37,707 nucleotides of DNA from Coemansia sp. RSA 922 (GCA_027577415.1 JANBQS010000093.1:1-37707); one strand, 5' to 3'. Counted from the stretch's first letter, positions 17,152 to 30,494 are shown. A program made the numbers and translations. The notes: generated by a model not told the origin, from the letters alone.

Positions 17152-20100
17152 ATGTTTGAAGGCGTTGTAGCGACACTGCTCAACCGGTTCCTGGGCAACT
17201 ATGTCACGAATCTGGAGACTACGCAGCTCAAGCTAGGAATTTGGCAAGGTAAGGAATACAAATGAAAAAACAAACACTGTAAATTTCCTTCTTTTGCATT
17301 AGCTAATGCACTGTACAATTACTGTAGGCGATGTCAAACTCGAAAAGCTCCGACTCAAGAAAGATGCGCTTGATAAGCTACGCCTTCCCGTAGACATTAA
17401 AGAGGGCTGGCTAGGCACGCTGACTATTTCGATTCCCTGGTCGAACCTCAAAGGCGAGCCCGTGCGCATAACCATCGACAATGTCTACGTATTGGCGGCA
17501 CCCCGATTCCAAGGCGATTTTGACCCCGAGCGCGAGCACGAGCGAGAGTATAAGCGCAAGATGCGGCGTCTCGAAAACGACGATCTCTTGCGGCAACAAC
17601 AAGTGCTAAAGACGCAGGGAGCAGATGGCGAGGACGCAAAGAAGCAGGCGTCGTTTACCGAGCAGCTTATTGCAAAGATTGTCGACAATCTGCAGATAGT
17701 CATCAAGAACATACATGTGCGGTACGAAGACGGGGTGAGCAATCCGGAGCACTTGTTTGCCGTAGGCGCTACCCTAGGCGAGTTGTCGGCAGTATCGACC
17801 GATGATGAGTGGAGACAGGCGTTTTTGCATGACTCGGGAAGTGTTATTCGCAAGATGCTCAAGCTGGCACAATTCTCCATGTACTGGGACACCGACTGCC
17901 AGACCATGCAAGGGCTGGACCACCAGACGCTGATTCGCAGTTTTGCCGAAGCCATTGGCGGCACTGGTCACCAGTCGATATTGCAGCCTGTCGTGGGGAT
18001 GGGCCGGCTAGCGATGAACAAGCGGCCAGCTCCTGAGGACGTCCGCACGACAGCCAAATTTGAGTTTGACCAGCTGGCATTCGAGCTGGATAACGAGCAA
18101 TACGCAGATGCGCTTTTGCTGACAACCGCGTTTGACTATGCCATGCGGCAGAGACGCTACTGCAAGCACCACCCGCCACCTGGTGTCAGGCCCAAGGACG
18201 ATCCGCGGGCGTGGCTGATGTTTGCACTGCGCAGCGTCTACGATGAAGTGCATGACCACCACTACCGCAAGACTTGGGAGTTTCAAAAGGAGCGGCGTGA
18301 CGACCGGCTGCTCTACATCCGAGTATACTCTGCGCTGAAAGTCAACCACGGCGTGTTGACTGAGGCCGATCGCATGGCGTTGGAGTATTTGCATAGGAAG
18401 CTGTCGTACCAGGATATAAGATTCTACCGCGCGCGTGCCGAGCCTACTATCCGGCGCCAGATGTACTTGATTCGCAAGCGCAAGAGCGAGCTCGACTTGA
18501 GTGCGGCGGCGGGTAAAAACGATGCATCAGCGCCGGCTGCTGCTGGCATTACTGGGTGGGTCGGCGGATGGGTGAGCAGCTGGGTGACTGGCACTCCACA
18601 GCGCCCGTCTACCACAACGCCGCCACCAGCTGGTGACGATTCGGCAGAGGTCGAGGGATTTGCCGACTCTGGTACTCAGCTGAGTTCTGAGCAAGTACAA
18701 GAACTCTACGACACGATTGAGTTCAACGAAGACGAAGCCAACGACGCCGAGTACGACCTGCCCAAAGAGACCATCAAACTGTCAGCTTCTGCTGTTTTGC
18801 GGTCTGGCTCACTGCGGCTCAAAGTAGATCGCAAGACTCGCGACCACACTTTGATGGGCTTTCTCTTTGACATGCTGCGAGTTGATTTGCTTGTGCGTCC
18901 TCAGAACCTTGTTACCGACGTATCGATGCATCGGTTCGAGGTTGTCGATGGCACGCTGCCTGGCACTCAGTACCCGCGCATGATATACGTGCAAAACGAC
19001 GTCCCAGAAGAGAGGATGCAGGCTGTAGCCGATGCGCCCGGCGGCCTAGCCTCGCTTTTAGACTCCGCCATGGAGAGTCCACTCCCCGATAACCAGATGT
19101 TGGAGGACCCGTTCCTACACGTACATTTCGAGAAGGACCCCCTGGACGGCCACGCGGACTCTGTTGTCAACGTCAAGGTAAAGTCCCTCAACGTCATCTA
19201 CCATCCGACTGCAGCCCGGGCTATCATCGACTTTTTCGAGCCGCCCTCTAGCGCCTCAGCCGAGTCCATGCACGCCCTGATCGCTGCGGCGTCAAAGTCA
19301 ATGGCTGGGTTCAGGGACCAGACGCGCGCTGGCCTAGAGTACGCATTATCCAAGCACAAGACCGTCGACGTCAAAGTTGACTTTGATGCGCCCGTGATAG
19401 TAATTCCCCAGGACGTATTGGACCCACACAGCGAAGTCGTCGTGCTCGATACGGGTTACTTGACAATCGAGTCGCAGTTGGTAGATGTGCAGACGACTGA
19501 GCGTATTCGGCAAAAGCAGAGCCAAGTACTGTCCGCCGAAGAAATGCGGAAGCTCGAAGGACTGATGTACGATCACTTTGACATGAGACTGCATCGCACT
19601 CAGCTGCTTGTCGGCAACGATTTGGCCGCATGCATGCAGGCCCTCGAAGGCGACGAGGCCCACAGGGGTATGCATGTGGTTGACCGTATAGAGCTCAATT
19701 TTGATCTGGGTCTTTGCATACTCAGCGAGCCTCCACTACATATGCCCAAGGTGACGGTAGACGGTGGCCTGCCGTCATTGCAGGTGTATTTCTCAGACCG
19801 CAAGTACAAGGCGATTATGCGCAGCATTGACCTCATTCTGGAGGCCATCAAAGACGAGGACGTTGATATTGCCCAGCAGTACGAGGCCGGAGGACGGCCA
19901 CCAGCGACGGCGTTTGGTGCTGGCGGAATCTTCCAGCGCACTGAGCCCGATTCCAGCGAGTCGCCTGACACCGCAATGATGTTGGAAAACGTTGATCGGA
20001 ATTCGGATGCCGAGTCCGTTGACGAGTTTTACGAGACCACTGCTGAGCCTTCTGAAGGGTGGGGTCTGCGTCGCAAGAATAACCGCGATGCGCGTACGAA

Positions 20101-23100
20101 TGTCGGCAAGGAGCCTGACCGTGTTTTGGTCAAGGTGAACTTTGCTGTAGATAACCTCGTAGGTTTTATTTGGCGCACACACACCGACGGACGCGAAGAC
20201 TTGCATATCGCCGATATAGCCGTTACTGGCCTAGCAGTCGAGTGTATCAATCGGCCCTTTGACTTGTTCGCTGATGTGACGATCCACCAGGTCACCGCCG
20301 AAGACCATCTCCTAGGTACTGGCGGCCAGCGTGTTTATGCTCTGACGTCAGATATTGCGCAGGCGGACGCAGAAGGCGAGACTGGCAAAAACCTCGTCGT
20401 TGTAAAGTACCATCGGTGCCAAGCCGATCATCCCGAGTTTACCACTACGTACGAGTCTATTGGGCAGACCGTCGACGTGGATATCTCGTATTTGGACCTG
20501 ATGGTAGTGCGCAAGACCATTCTGACATCCTACGACTATATTCTCAAGACGTTTACCGACGAAAGCAACAATGCGCAAGCATCCAAGAAGGATACTACAA
20601 AGGAGCAGAAGAGCCCAGATACCGTGGCATCGTTGATCCAAGAGGCATTGGATACGATTCGCGTGGACGTTCGCTTCAAGGGCACTGACTTTGGACTGTG
20701 TCATGATGACGGCACGCCTATCGCGCTTTTATCGGTAACAGCCGCCACTATGCGCATTCTAGTGACGGACCTGATTCTAGTTGAAGCCAAGATCGGCAGT
20801 CTCACGCTATCAGACCAACTGGATCTCGCGCCCACAGACCACTATCGAGGAGAGCCGCTTGACCCACGGCGTCGCCTGTTGTTTATCAAGGGTGATGAAT
20901 TGGCAGACTTCCGGTACGAAACTTTTGACCCTCAGGCTGCCAGTTACCCGGGCCACAATGCTGCCATACGTCTGCGCGTGGGTGCTGCGCATCTGGCCTT
21001 TATCGAGCGAGCGATTAGTGAGCTGATGGAGTTTGGGTCCCGGTTCTCTGCAATGTACGGAGTATTTGAAGCTGCCCGTGCTGCTACCGCCTTTGGCACC
21101 ACGCAACTGACTGCGGAAATGATGGGCGGAGGTCAGAAATACCATTTCGACGTGGAGATGTCCGCCCCCGTTATTACCTTCCCGCGCGACGGGTACATGC
21201 CATACGCGTCGCATGGCGGCGGGTCAGTGGATCTCTTGGTAGCACAGCCTGGCGAGCTGACGATATCCAACGAGTTCACCACGGTACGCGAGGTGGGTCG
21301 TGACTGGGACGTCAACCATGTGTCGTTGGCCTTGCGTCGTATTGGTATCAAGACCCTGTTTGTCATTGATTCTGAGAGCTCGGAGCATGGCGCGTTTGGA
21401 CAGGCCGAGGAGCAAGTGCTTTTGATGCTTGAGGACGTAGACTACCATATGGACATGCATTTGCTGATGCAGGGGCATGTGGAGGGGTGCCCACGACCAG
21501 TAACCGAACTTATTGGCGCATTGAGTCCCATTAAGATGCGGTTGACCGAGTATCAGTACAAGATGGTGTATGACCTGCTAGGCGTCATTGGACGTGTATT
21601 CGGCGGTACTGATACTGCACCCCCCGAAGACCCGCTGATAGACGACCGTGTTTTAGATCTATCAGTGTTGCGCGAGAATCCAGCGACTCAAAGCGCCCAA
21701 GACGGACGTCAGGCCCTGGCCAACCTAGGTCAGATCAGCCAGGCGGGAAGTGTCGGGGAGCAATACGCAACGATAGATCTCTTTGTGACACTCGCCACGA
21801 TCCAATTGGAGTTGTTTGCGGGTAGCGGGTTTGGCCTGGACAGCGTGCAGCGAGCATCGTTTACACGCATGGATATCAACGGGTTATCAGTAAAGTACCG
21901 TGCGAAATCCAACGGAGACAGTAAAGCTGAGCTGGCTATCATGGCCGTCCGCGCCTACGATACGAGACCGGGGACCGAGAACCAGTTCACTCAGATCATT
22001 AGTCCCGCCACGCCCCAGACCGACGAGACTCACGGCATGCATGCTGTGGCGCAAGACGCGCCAGTCGAAGAAGACTCGCCAAGTCCCCAGGTGATCTGCC
22101 ATGTAGATATGCGGCCTCAGCAGGACATGGTAGTACTCGTAACGCTGGACAGTCCTCGCATCATCCTGGTCCTCGACCACGCGTTCCATCTCTGGGCCTT
22201 TGCCACCAGCGTGTTCCCACAGCAAGCCGACAATACCGCCCAAGTACAAAGCACTGTGCGGGACGCTCCCGCTGACAGCTCCACTGGTGGGCTGATCTAC
22301 AAGATAGATGTCTTGCATCCCGAGATAATCCTGCTGGCGGATCCTCGGAACCGGTCTTCCGAAGCCCTGGTTCTATCTGTCAAGCAGATAATATTGGCGC
22401 AGGAGGGTATGTTCTGTATGACTATGGACGAAATTGGCGTACGTTTGTGCTCGATTGATCGACGCACAGAGACGTCACGCAGTGTCATGGATCCGTTCAC
22501 TGTCATCATGACTATGGACTCACGAGTGACACCCGGTGACATACGGCGCGGTACGCAGTCGCACCAGGCCACAGACATTTCAGTCGATGTTGGCAATCTC
22601 CTATTGCGAGTGGGACTGAACGATATAATGCTGATGCTGGATATATTCAACACCGCCATGGCACTGACGAGCAGCCCCGAGCCCCCTGTGGCTAGCGCAG
22701 CGTCGCAGTTTGTCGCCGACCTACGTTCTGGCTCCATGCCACCACTAGTCAGTACGCCCACTACGCAGACATCAGTGGCGTCGGCGCCAGCAGCCCTCGA
22801 CAACGCCAGCAGCCTGGGCGACAGCCAGGCAATGGGCGCATCCTTAGTCAAAGAGACTATGCGGGCTACGGTCGCCGGACTGCGGCTGGTAGTGATCCGG
22901 GATATGTTTGGATTGCCCGTGTATGCATGTACTGCGCGCGAGTTCCACGTCGACGTGACTGACTGGACTAATGGGCTACGCCTGCAGAGCAGTATCCAAG
23001 TACACGCCTCGTACTTTAACCGGCGCAACTCGCACTGGGAGCCATTCATCGAACCCTGGCGCTGCTCCGTAAATATGAATCAGGTAGCCGGAGTACAGAA

Positions 23101-26100
23101 AGTAGATATCAATTCTACCGACAGGCTGCTAGTCAACGCCTCCCATGCCGTTATTGAAGAGTCTTTGGGCTTGGCGCGGCAGTGGGGTGACGAAGTAACA
23201 AAAGCGCCGTCAGTTGAGCGGATGCCCTACGTGCTAGTTAACCGCACGGGAATCGACTGCCACGTGTGGGTGGATTTGGCGGAAGGCGCCACGCCGCACA
23301 GCGAGCGCATCGACACGGCGCCAGTGCTATTGCGTGATGGCGCTAGTCTGCCGTGGCGGTTCGAGGACTGGCGGAGACGCAGGGAGCAAGTCGAAGCCAA
23401 ACCACACCACCTCGGCATCCAGTTTTCCAATGGTCAGTGGGAATGGCTACGTCGTGTGCAGGTAGACAGGGAAGGCACGCGCCACTATACATTGCAGCCG
23501 GCGCTCGACGATATCAGCCACCGACTCGCAGTCGAAGTGCGCCTAGACGCTGTGAATCTCGTCAAGCGCGTAGTACTCCGCAGTCCCTTGGTAGTGGAGA
23601 ACCGCACGCGCACTGACATGGAAGTAGCAATGTGCGATTACCGCGGCGAACTACGTACTGACTCTGCTATCATTGCACCGGGAGACGACCTGCCACTGCC
23701 TATTTTGTTTTGCCACCAGTATGCAGTCCGCGTAAAGACTCCGGGGTATGCGTGGAGCGGGCAGTATGTGTACTGGCGGGATTTCTTGGCTCAAGAACCG
23801 AGATCCGAATTGTGCTGCCAGGCAGAAGATGGTACGCCGTTCTATGTGCACTTTAGCGCCACCTGTGATGCGAGGAACCCAACTGCCCTGTACAAGTATC
23901 CGTTTATGAGGCTGGTAATGACTCCGCCCATGGAGATCGAGAACCTGCTGCCCTATGCCATGAACATGCGAGTATTCGACAAGACGTCCGGCCGCAGATG
24001 GAACTGCCATTTGCCGCGTGGCGGAGTAGCCTCGGTGCATGCAGTGAGGCCCGGGAACTTGGTGCTCCTGAGTATTGCGATCCCTGATGCAGGGTTCGAC
24101 AAATGTGACGGCACGATTATCGAGACCCCCGATGAGGACGAGTACCCGACAGACACTGACCTCGTAGTCAGCGACCAGCAGGGGATACGCCTGGCGCTCA
24201 AGATCCACCGCATGGATATCCCCAACTCAGGCGGTCAGTGCCGCCGCATCAGCATCTACGCACCCTACGTTATGGTTAACCGCACGGGATTGAAGCTTTT
24301 GTATTCCAGCAAGGGCTTTTTCAAAGGCATGTCGACCATCGCCGGACAGCACATAGCCTCTGGCAATGTTCCACTCGAACCTCACCAAGCGAATGACTTT
24401 GAGCGTCCACCGCCTATAGATGACATACGTCCGCTTATGTTTTCTTTCGGGTCATTCGATCTGCGCAATAGGGCGCTAGTCAAAGTTCCTGGATCTGATT
24501 GGAGTCGACCATTGAGTTTTGATGCACTGGGTAGTTCCTCTGAAGTGGTTATTCCGCTTAGCGACCGTATGAATGATGCGCATTTGGGTCTGGAAATTGA
24601 GCCTGGTCGTGGACGGTACTCGCATACGCGCGTAGTGACTTTTACGTCTCGCTACGTAGTCAAGAACACCACGGGTATGGCACTGCAGTACCGGTCTCTG
24701 TACAATGCCACGCAGGCTTACGTGCTGTCTGATGGCGAGCGACAGCCCCTACACACGCTTCTGCGGTCCCGTCGCCGACTCCTAACCATCGCCTGCGCAC
24801 TCACTGACGCTCAGGGCAGACCCACACCCAGTGTTCGCGATGGCCGGTGGTCAGCGCCCTTCAGTATCGACGATGTAGGCCGGATGTTCGTTCGCCTACC
24901 AACCACCGATGGTGAATCCCTAATACGCATCGACGTGGTTTTGGACGGGGCCTGTTTATTCGTCATTATGCAAAGGGAGTCACAGTGCTGGCCCTACGCT
25001 ATTATCAACCATACGTCAGTCGACGTTACTGTGTGGCAGCACCACGAGAAACAGACGGAAGACGGGACTCCCGTGGAGCCAGATCGGACCTATGTTGTGC
25101 GTGCGGGTGAGTCTCTGGACTATGCGTGGGACTCGCCAATAGCAGCTACTAAACTATTGGTGGTCAGCGCGATGGGCGCTACTCGTCGTGTAAGCTTGCA
25201 GGAGATTGGCGAGCAACGACCGTTTGTCTACTCGCGGCCACCAAGACGGGGAGCGGTGACCGACCACACGATGAATATTGAAGTGGTAGCTTCGGGACCA
25301 CGCCAAGTATTGCGTCTAACAGGGTACACGCCAGCAACCAGCCTCTTTACGCCTCAGCCCCGCATTACTCGTACCAACACACAGCAGTCTACGATATCCT
25401 CAACTGAGGAGCGATTCGAGGTGGTGGAGGCAGACGAAAAGACACACGCTATATACAGGCTCGGCCTCGAGGGCGGTATCGGCATATCGCTAATTAACAA
25501 GCACTCGAGCGAGATACTATTTGCTACTTTGGCTGACGTCGAACTAAAGTATTCGGACTCGACGTCGAACCAGACTTTCAAATTGTCTGTGAAATGGATA
25601 CAGATCGATAACCAGATCTACGGCGCACTATTCCCCATTGTCCTGTACCCGACTACTCTTGGAGTATCCGTAGCCGGAGTCTCCTCGCCACCAGCTCTTG
25701 TGGCAGTTGCCGTGCGTGCCAAGGACCGGTCGTATGGCGTGGAGTATTTCAAATACGCATCGGTATTGGCGCAAGAACTATCGGTAGAGTTGGACGAGGA
25801 CTTTTTGTACGCGCTTATGGATTTCGTAAAGTTTGATGTCCCCGGATGGAACTCCTCTAACGACGATACTACGGGCATGGATATGTTGGATTCGGCCGTA
25901 CCTGAGGTGAAACCTGTAGAGGATGGAATGCAGTTGTATTTCGAGTTCCTCCATATCCAGCCATTCAAGCTCCATATGTCGTTTATGCGTACTCAGCGAC
26001 TAGAAGTGGGTGGCGATCCGACCTCAACGCGCTATCCTGTATCCAACTCGGTGAATGTACCTCGCTCTGAACTAGTCGGCGAGGGCGTGGCCAGCAGCTC

Positions 26101-27331
26101 GGGTGTCGTAGCCTACGCGATGAATATTCTAACAATGGCGATCGGTAACATAAACGAAGCACCCGTATCACTAAACGCCCTAGTAATGCAAAACGTCCGA
26201 GTCTCAATGCCCATCCTCCTGGACCGTATGCATAAACACTATTCGGCAGAGATATTCAACCAAGTATACAAACTCTTGGGCAGCGCCAATCTTCTCGGTA
26301 ACCCGGTCGGACTATTTAACAATATTAGTTCGGGAGTATCAGACTTTTTCTACGAACCATACCAGGGTTTCGTTATGAGCGATCGACCTCAAGATTTTGG
26401 TTTTGGATTGGCGCGTGGAACAGCGTCTTTGTTTAAAAAGACTGTATACGGGATGACCGATAGTTTCAGCAAGTTTACCGATAGCATGTCCAAGGGTCTT
26501 TCCGCCGCCACCATGGATCCCAGGTACCAGACTGAAAGGAGTATGAGTCGGGTTAGAAACAAACCCAAACACGCCATCTACGGTGTAGCACGCGGTGCCG
26601 AGTCTCTCGCCAAAAGTGTCACATCGGGGTTAGCCGGCGTCGTCATGCGACCTTTAGAAGGAGCCGAACAAGAGGGCGTCGGCGGATTCTTCAAGGGCGT
26701 AGGCAAAGGTCTAGTTGGCGTAGTGACCAAACCCGTGATCGGCATGTTTGATCTCGCCTCTAACGTGACCGAGGGTATCCGCAACACAACGACAGTGTTT
26801 GAGCGCGATCTCGACCGCCAGCGACTACCACGACATATAGGTCGGGATGGTATTATCACGGCGTACTCTGGCCGCGATGCACTGGGCCAGGCGTGGATGT
26901 GTGAGCTCAATAAGGGCGCATACGCCTATGACAACTATTTAGCGCATCTCGAGCTACCAGGCTCCGACATGGTAGTACTCCTAACATACCAGCGATTGGT
27001 CATGTTCCGCCGCGCCAAGCCAGACGAGGCTGGGATGGCTGTTGGCGCTGCCGGCTCCTCGATGGAAACCGGCTCGGCCACAGGTGCTATCGGCGTCAGC
27101 GCTGCCAATGCGTCAAAGGCTCAGATCGAGTGGGAGCAGGAGATCCGCAGCCTACACAGCATCCAGCTTGATGCCACTGGAATCTCGCTAAAACTCCCTG
27201 CCACACCCGAGGGCTACATGCCACCGGGACCATTTATCCCGATCTCTGACGCGCAGAGCCGTCGCTGGTTCTACGACCAAATCAAAGAAGCAGTCAAGGC
27301 ACTGATTGACCACCGAAAGGAACTAGGCTAA
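17152..27331 (+). CDS. VPS13: VPS13 intermembrane lipid-transfer protein (two exons)
   Basis: Bridge-type lipid transporter acting at organelle contact sites. The gene has two exons, 17152-17248 and 17328-27331, joined in phase to give 3366 aa, a normal VPS13 length. Exon 1 supplies the conserved start MFEGVVATLLNRFLGNYV of the chorein domain, which continues in exon 2 (GDVKLEKLRLKKDALDKL). A long bridge-forming region follows. The VPS13 adaptor-binding (VAB) repeats run from about residue 1995 to 2640, each marked by a V-x-N-R/T-T-type strand: VLVNRTG, VVENRTR, MEIENLL, VMVNRTG, VVKNTTG, AIINHTS. The DUF1162/APT1-like and ATG2-C-like helices follow (DFGFGLARGTASLFKKTVYG near 3060), and a PH-like C-terminal domain ends the protein. 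The ATG at 17306 lies inside the intron and is not the start. Convergent with Nup85, with only 9 bp between stop codons. Confidence 0.97.
17249..17327 (+). other. VPS13 intron 1
   Basis: 79-nt intron with donor GTAAGG at 17249, branch-like GCTAATG at 17302-17308 and acceptor CTGTAG ending at 17327. Splicing joins G to GC as a Gly codon in the conserved IWQGDVKL segment of the chorein domain. Confidence 0.92.
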
Positions 27332-27340
27332 CAATTTTAT

Positions 27341-29323
27341 TTAAACCAAATATGAACGTGCAAGATTACGTGCACACGCCACACTAAATATTTTCAATTC
27401 ACCATCATTGTCCACCACCCGACCAGGGAACTGTGACTGAACTAGGGCCTCTGCACACCGCATGAGCTCAAGTGTCTGCTCGGCCGAAAACACCAGCACG
27501 TCGCCCTCCAGCAATGGTATCGCATCGACCAGCAGATCAGCCACAGCATAGGGCGGAGCGATTTCGCTCTCCAAGATAGCGAGCAAAATGCCACCAGCCT
27601 CGACAAACTGCTTCGCCTTATAGGACTCGTGGAAATCGCGGAACCGCACCAAGAACAGCAGCCGCTCATGGCTGAGCCCCGCAGCCATGACACTGTCAAC
27701 GACAGGCCCGTACGCGAGCACTCCAGATGCAAGGTACTGGCCCCAGAGCTGATCGCAAATAAGGCCAATAGACGCGCGATCGCCAACCTCCGCGAAATGC
27801 GCAATAGCCGCGCCCAGCCTTCCTCTCCGCCACTGCTGCCGGCCCAGCTGCCTGTGAATACGGTCAACAGCCGCCGCAAGCCCGTACTTTTTGCACACGC
27901 CCAGAACCTGTCTAGCCTTCGCATCAGACTCTAGCGGAATACGCACTGCGTACTCCACCATAACACATTTTGCGACTCCGCCCAGACCCAAATAATCCAA
28001 CCCCACCTGCCATAGGTTCTCGTGGCCGACATATATCTCACCCAATGCCAGCAAATAGTGCTCGCGCGGGTCCACAGCAAATGCCGCCCGACACACGTCC
28101 AGGATACTAATGTGGTCCATGAGATCCGCCATGTGCGCCGACAGCCAGGGGTCGATCTGATTACAGAACACTAGGAACTCTGGCAGCTCGTAGTTGAGCA
28201 GCGCAACAAGAGCGCGGTCCAACACCGAGAACTCTGTCGCCTGGAACTGCTCCACCACGACGCCCGCCAAACTTGGCAGCCGATCCGCCTGCGCCGTAGG
28301 CTCGCTGTACAATAGCAGCGCCCCTAGAATATCCTGCCACGACTCGCCCTCCTCCGATATAGTGTCAGCGTCGCCGCGCATAATATCCACCACCGTGTTT
28401 AGCGACTCCAGCGCCACATCATCGCTGGGTTGCAAGCTGGCAATAGCCGTGGCCATATTCTGCAGCTCTTCGCTCCACCGCCTCCACCGCCCATTAAACG
28501 ACCCCGCTGTCTCCTCGCTCGACCCCAACGGCATATTACGCGCAGTCTTTGCAATATCCCTGGCCCACTTTGCCGCCTGCGCAGAAAGCTCCGGAGCCAC
28601 GCGCTCCAAAGTATTAGCCAGCACAGAGACATGTCCACGCAACGCTAATTTCTTCATATACGGCCAGAGCTCAGTATTAAGCGCCAAATCAGCACTGGCA
28701 AGGATCTGCTGTCCGTCTTCCGCCAAAGGTGCTGGGAAATTGAGGTTCAGCCATTCCATAAAATACGGCACAATCGAAGTACTCAATCCGGGCAAGTTTG
28801 TAGTCAGATAGATGATCTCCAAGAGGTGCCACACTGCGTGCATCGAGTGGAACGTGTCAACCTCGCCAGCAATAAACTCTGTCACCGAGCTGGCCTCCTG
28901 CAGTACGCGTATCTGCCGCAACATCACCTCACGATACAACGCGCTCATTCGCAAGAGGCTGTCGACACCTACGGCTACGCGTTCCTGGCTGCTAGTTTCC
29001 ATTATTTTCTGCAATGTGCAGAACACTGCATGCGTGTCATTGACAAACGGAAGCCGAGTGTCAGGTACTCCGGCTAGACCGCATATGTGTACTACTTGGT
29101 CATGTTCATATACGGGTACTCGCTGGGATAGACTCTCGCTGGGTTGTTTGCCAGCTACGGTAATGGCGACCTGGTTATTTAGAGGATGAATCGAAAACGT
29201 CAAAGTGCGATTTTGTTCAGTCCATTCGGATTGTCTACCAGCTGGAAATAACCCAGGTTCTAAGTGAGTTACAACTTCGGTGTCACGACAAACAACAAAC
29301 TTGTCTGTTCTTTTACGAGGCAT
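27341..29323 (-). CDS. NUP85: Nucleoporin Nup85 (Y-complex subunit)
   Basis: A 660-aa all-helical protein that I assign to Nup85, a scaffold subunit of the Nup84/Y complex of the nuclear pore. Supporting features are the length (human about 656 aa), a short strand-containing N-terminus, and long helical repeats with the Nup85-like middle and end: HMADLMDHISILD, LALGEIYVGHENLWQVGLDYL, and the C-terminal RDFHESYKAKQFVEAGGILL segment. The ATG at 29323 is the first in frame after an A-rich leader and opens with the basic MPRKRTDK. Intronless. The gene is 90 bp downstream of Skp1 on the same strand and almost abuts VPS13 tail to tail, so each 3' UTR must run into the other gene. Confidence 0.88.
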   Translation of the reverse strand: MPRKRTDKFVVCRDTEVVTHLEPGLFPAGRQSEWTEQNRTLTFSIHPLNNQVAITVAGKQPSESLSQRVPVYEHDQVVHICGLAGVPDTRLPFVNDTHAVFCTLQKIMETSSQERVAVGVDSLLRMSALYREVMLRQIRVLQEASSVTEFIAGEVDTFHSMHAVWHLLEIIYLTTNLPGLSTSIVPYFMEWLNLNFPAPLAEDGQQILASADLALNTELWPYMKKLALRGHVSVLANTLERVAPELSAQAAKWARDIAKTARNMPLGSSEETAGSFNGRWRRWSEELQNMATAIASLQPSDDVALESLNTVVDIMRGDADTISEEGESWQDILGALLLYSEPTAQADRLPSLAGVVVEQFQATEFSVLDRALVALLNYELPEFLVFCNQIDPWLSAHMADLMDHISILDVCRAAFAVDPREHYLLALGEIYVGHENLWQVGLDYLGLGGVAKCVMVEYAVRIPLESDAKARQVLGVCKKYGLAAAVDRIHRQLGRQQWRRGRLGAAIAHFAEVGDRASIGLICDQLWGQYLASGVLAYGPVVDSVMAAGLSHERLLFLVRFRDFHESYKAKQFVEAGGILLAILESEIAPPYAVADLLVDAIPLLEGDVLVFSAEQTLELMRCAEALVQSQFPGRVVDNDGELKIFSVACARNLARSYLV

Positions 29324-29412
29324 TTTAAAAAATAAAGTAAAAAATAAATAGAGAAAACGAAAAAAAAAGTGTAAACACAAGGAGAGAAAAAAGTTTGTGA
29401 TTTTCCAGATAT

Positions 29413-29919
29413 CTAATTTTCGCACCAAGCGTTTTCCTTCATAATCTCTTCTTCCTCTTCAGGCGAAAAGTCATTCTTGATATTAAAAGTCGACCTAATT
29501 TCCTCCACCGATTTGCCCTTCATCATGTTCGCCACCGTGTATCCCGCCAGATCCAATAATGGTTGGATATCGAGAAAGTTCGCCGCCAATATGATATCAA
29601 ACAAAGTGCCCTGATCCACGCGACAGAACTGATGGTCGAATTCATCCATTTGCTCTATAGCCCGCTGGATCACTGCATCGCTGCTATCACTTTCCTCCAA
29701 AGTGCTGCTCTCTTTGGGCTGCCGTCTACCTGGATCGTTGCGGTGGTGCCGGCAGTACTCGATGATTTTGCTCAATATCGGCCCACTCACGTTTGGTACT
29801 GGTATGGGCTTGTCAGAGGAGCCAACGTCGCTGAGTATATTCCGAATCGTGCCTGATTGTTCAATGATATCTCGCTCGACACTGATTACGGCGCCCTCGG
29901 CTGTCATTAGTTTAATCAT
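29413..29919 (-). CDS. SKP1: SKP1, SCF ubiquitin-ligase adaptor
   Basis: A 168-aa Skp1. It links cullin to F-box proteins in SCF ubiquitin ligases and also serves other F-box complexes. The N-terminal BTB/POZ part is visible (MIKLMTAEGAVISVERDIIE, then PIPVPNVSGPILSKIIEYC). The C-terminal F-box-binding helices are textbook: LFDIILAANFLDIQPLLDL, VANMMKGKSVEEIRSTFNI and the end NDFSPEEEEEIMKENAWCEN. A variable acidic/basic loop near residues 60-80 separates the two parts, as in other Skp1 proteins. Length and intronless structure give no sign of damage. The ATG at 29919 fits the family start. Confidence 0.97.
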   Translation of the reverse strand: MIKLMTAEGAVISVERDIIEQSGTIRNILSDVGSSDKPIPVPNVSGPILSKIIEYCRHHRNDPGRRQPKESSTLEESDSSDAVIQRAIEQMDEFDHQFCRVDQGTLFDIILAANFLDIQPLLDLAGYTVANMMKGKSVEEIRSTFNIKNDFSPEEEEEIMKENAWCEN

Positions 29920-30494
29920 ATTGAAAAAAGATTAATGTGGATATGTTGAAATGATAATTGGCAATGTGTTGTTGGTTGGCAAAATCCAGGTTGAAAATCC
30001 CTCTTGTTCTTGTGGCTGCATTGACGTTCTGTATGGGCTAAACGGCTGATGAGCTCCCCTTGTCCGACAGACATAAACAAGTTTATTGTTTGTCAGGTTT
30101 CTACAGTGTAATTAAGTAATACCCTCGACTGCAAGTGAGAGGTACTCTCAGGTCTTGATAATAATAAAAAAAAGTAATTGGTGTGTTGTTGGGCCTCCCT
30201 CGAGCCGTCTTGCTCTATTTTTTATCCTGATATATGGACATAGGTGATGGTAAGCCAGACACCTCATTCTTGTCAATAACAACCAAGCCAGAAAGCACAG
30301 ATCTAAGGCGTGGCCTATCCTCTAAGCATTCTTTGTGCTTCCAGCTTCGCTGTGTCACTCTTACAGTGTCGTTGACTGGAGCTGACATGCTGCCACGAAG
30401 TACAAAGAGTAGCGAATGCTGTCAAAGCCCTCATTCAGTCATTGTTGCGTCCTTCTGAGCTACTAAGACTTTTATCCGTGTGTTCACACCTACC
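29920..30494. other. Intergenic region between SKP1 and B2
   Basis: No gene I can support. An ATG-started 74-codon frame at 30234-30458 has no recognisable content and no TATA box placed as in the neighbouring small genes. A short inverted repeat TGAGAG-GTA-CTCTCA lies at 30136-30150. Confidence 0.35.

Noticed and set aside
22297..23049. 250-codon open frame antisense to VPS13
   Set aside because: Shadow frame in a GC-rich coding region, with no promoter or motif.
28194..28811. 205-codon open frame antisense to Nup85
   Set aside because: It is a shadow of the Nup85 coding sequence; composition and position follow the sense codons.
30234..30458. 74-codon open frame starting with ATG between SKP1 and B2
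   Set aside because: No recognisable motif, no conserved promoter pair, and no counterpart upstream of B1.
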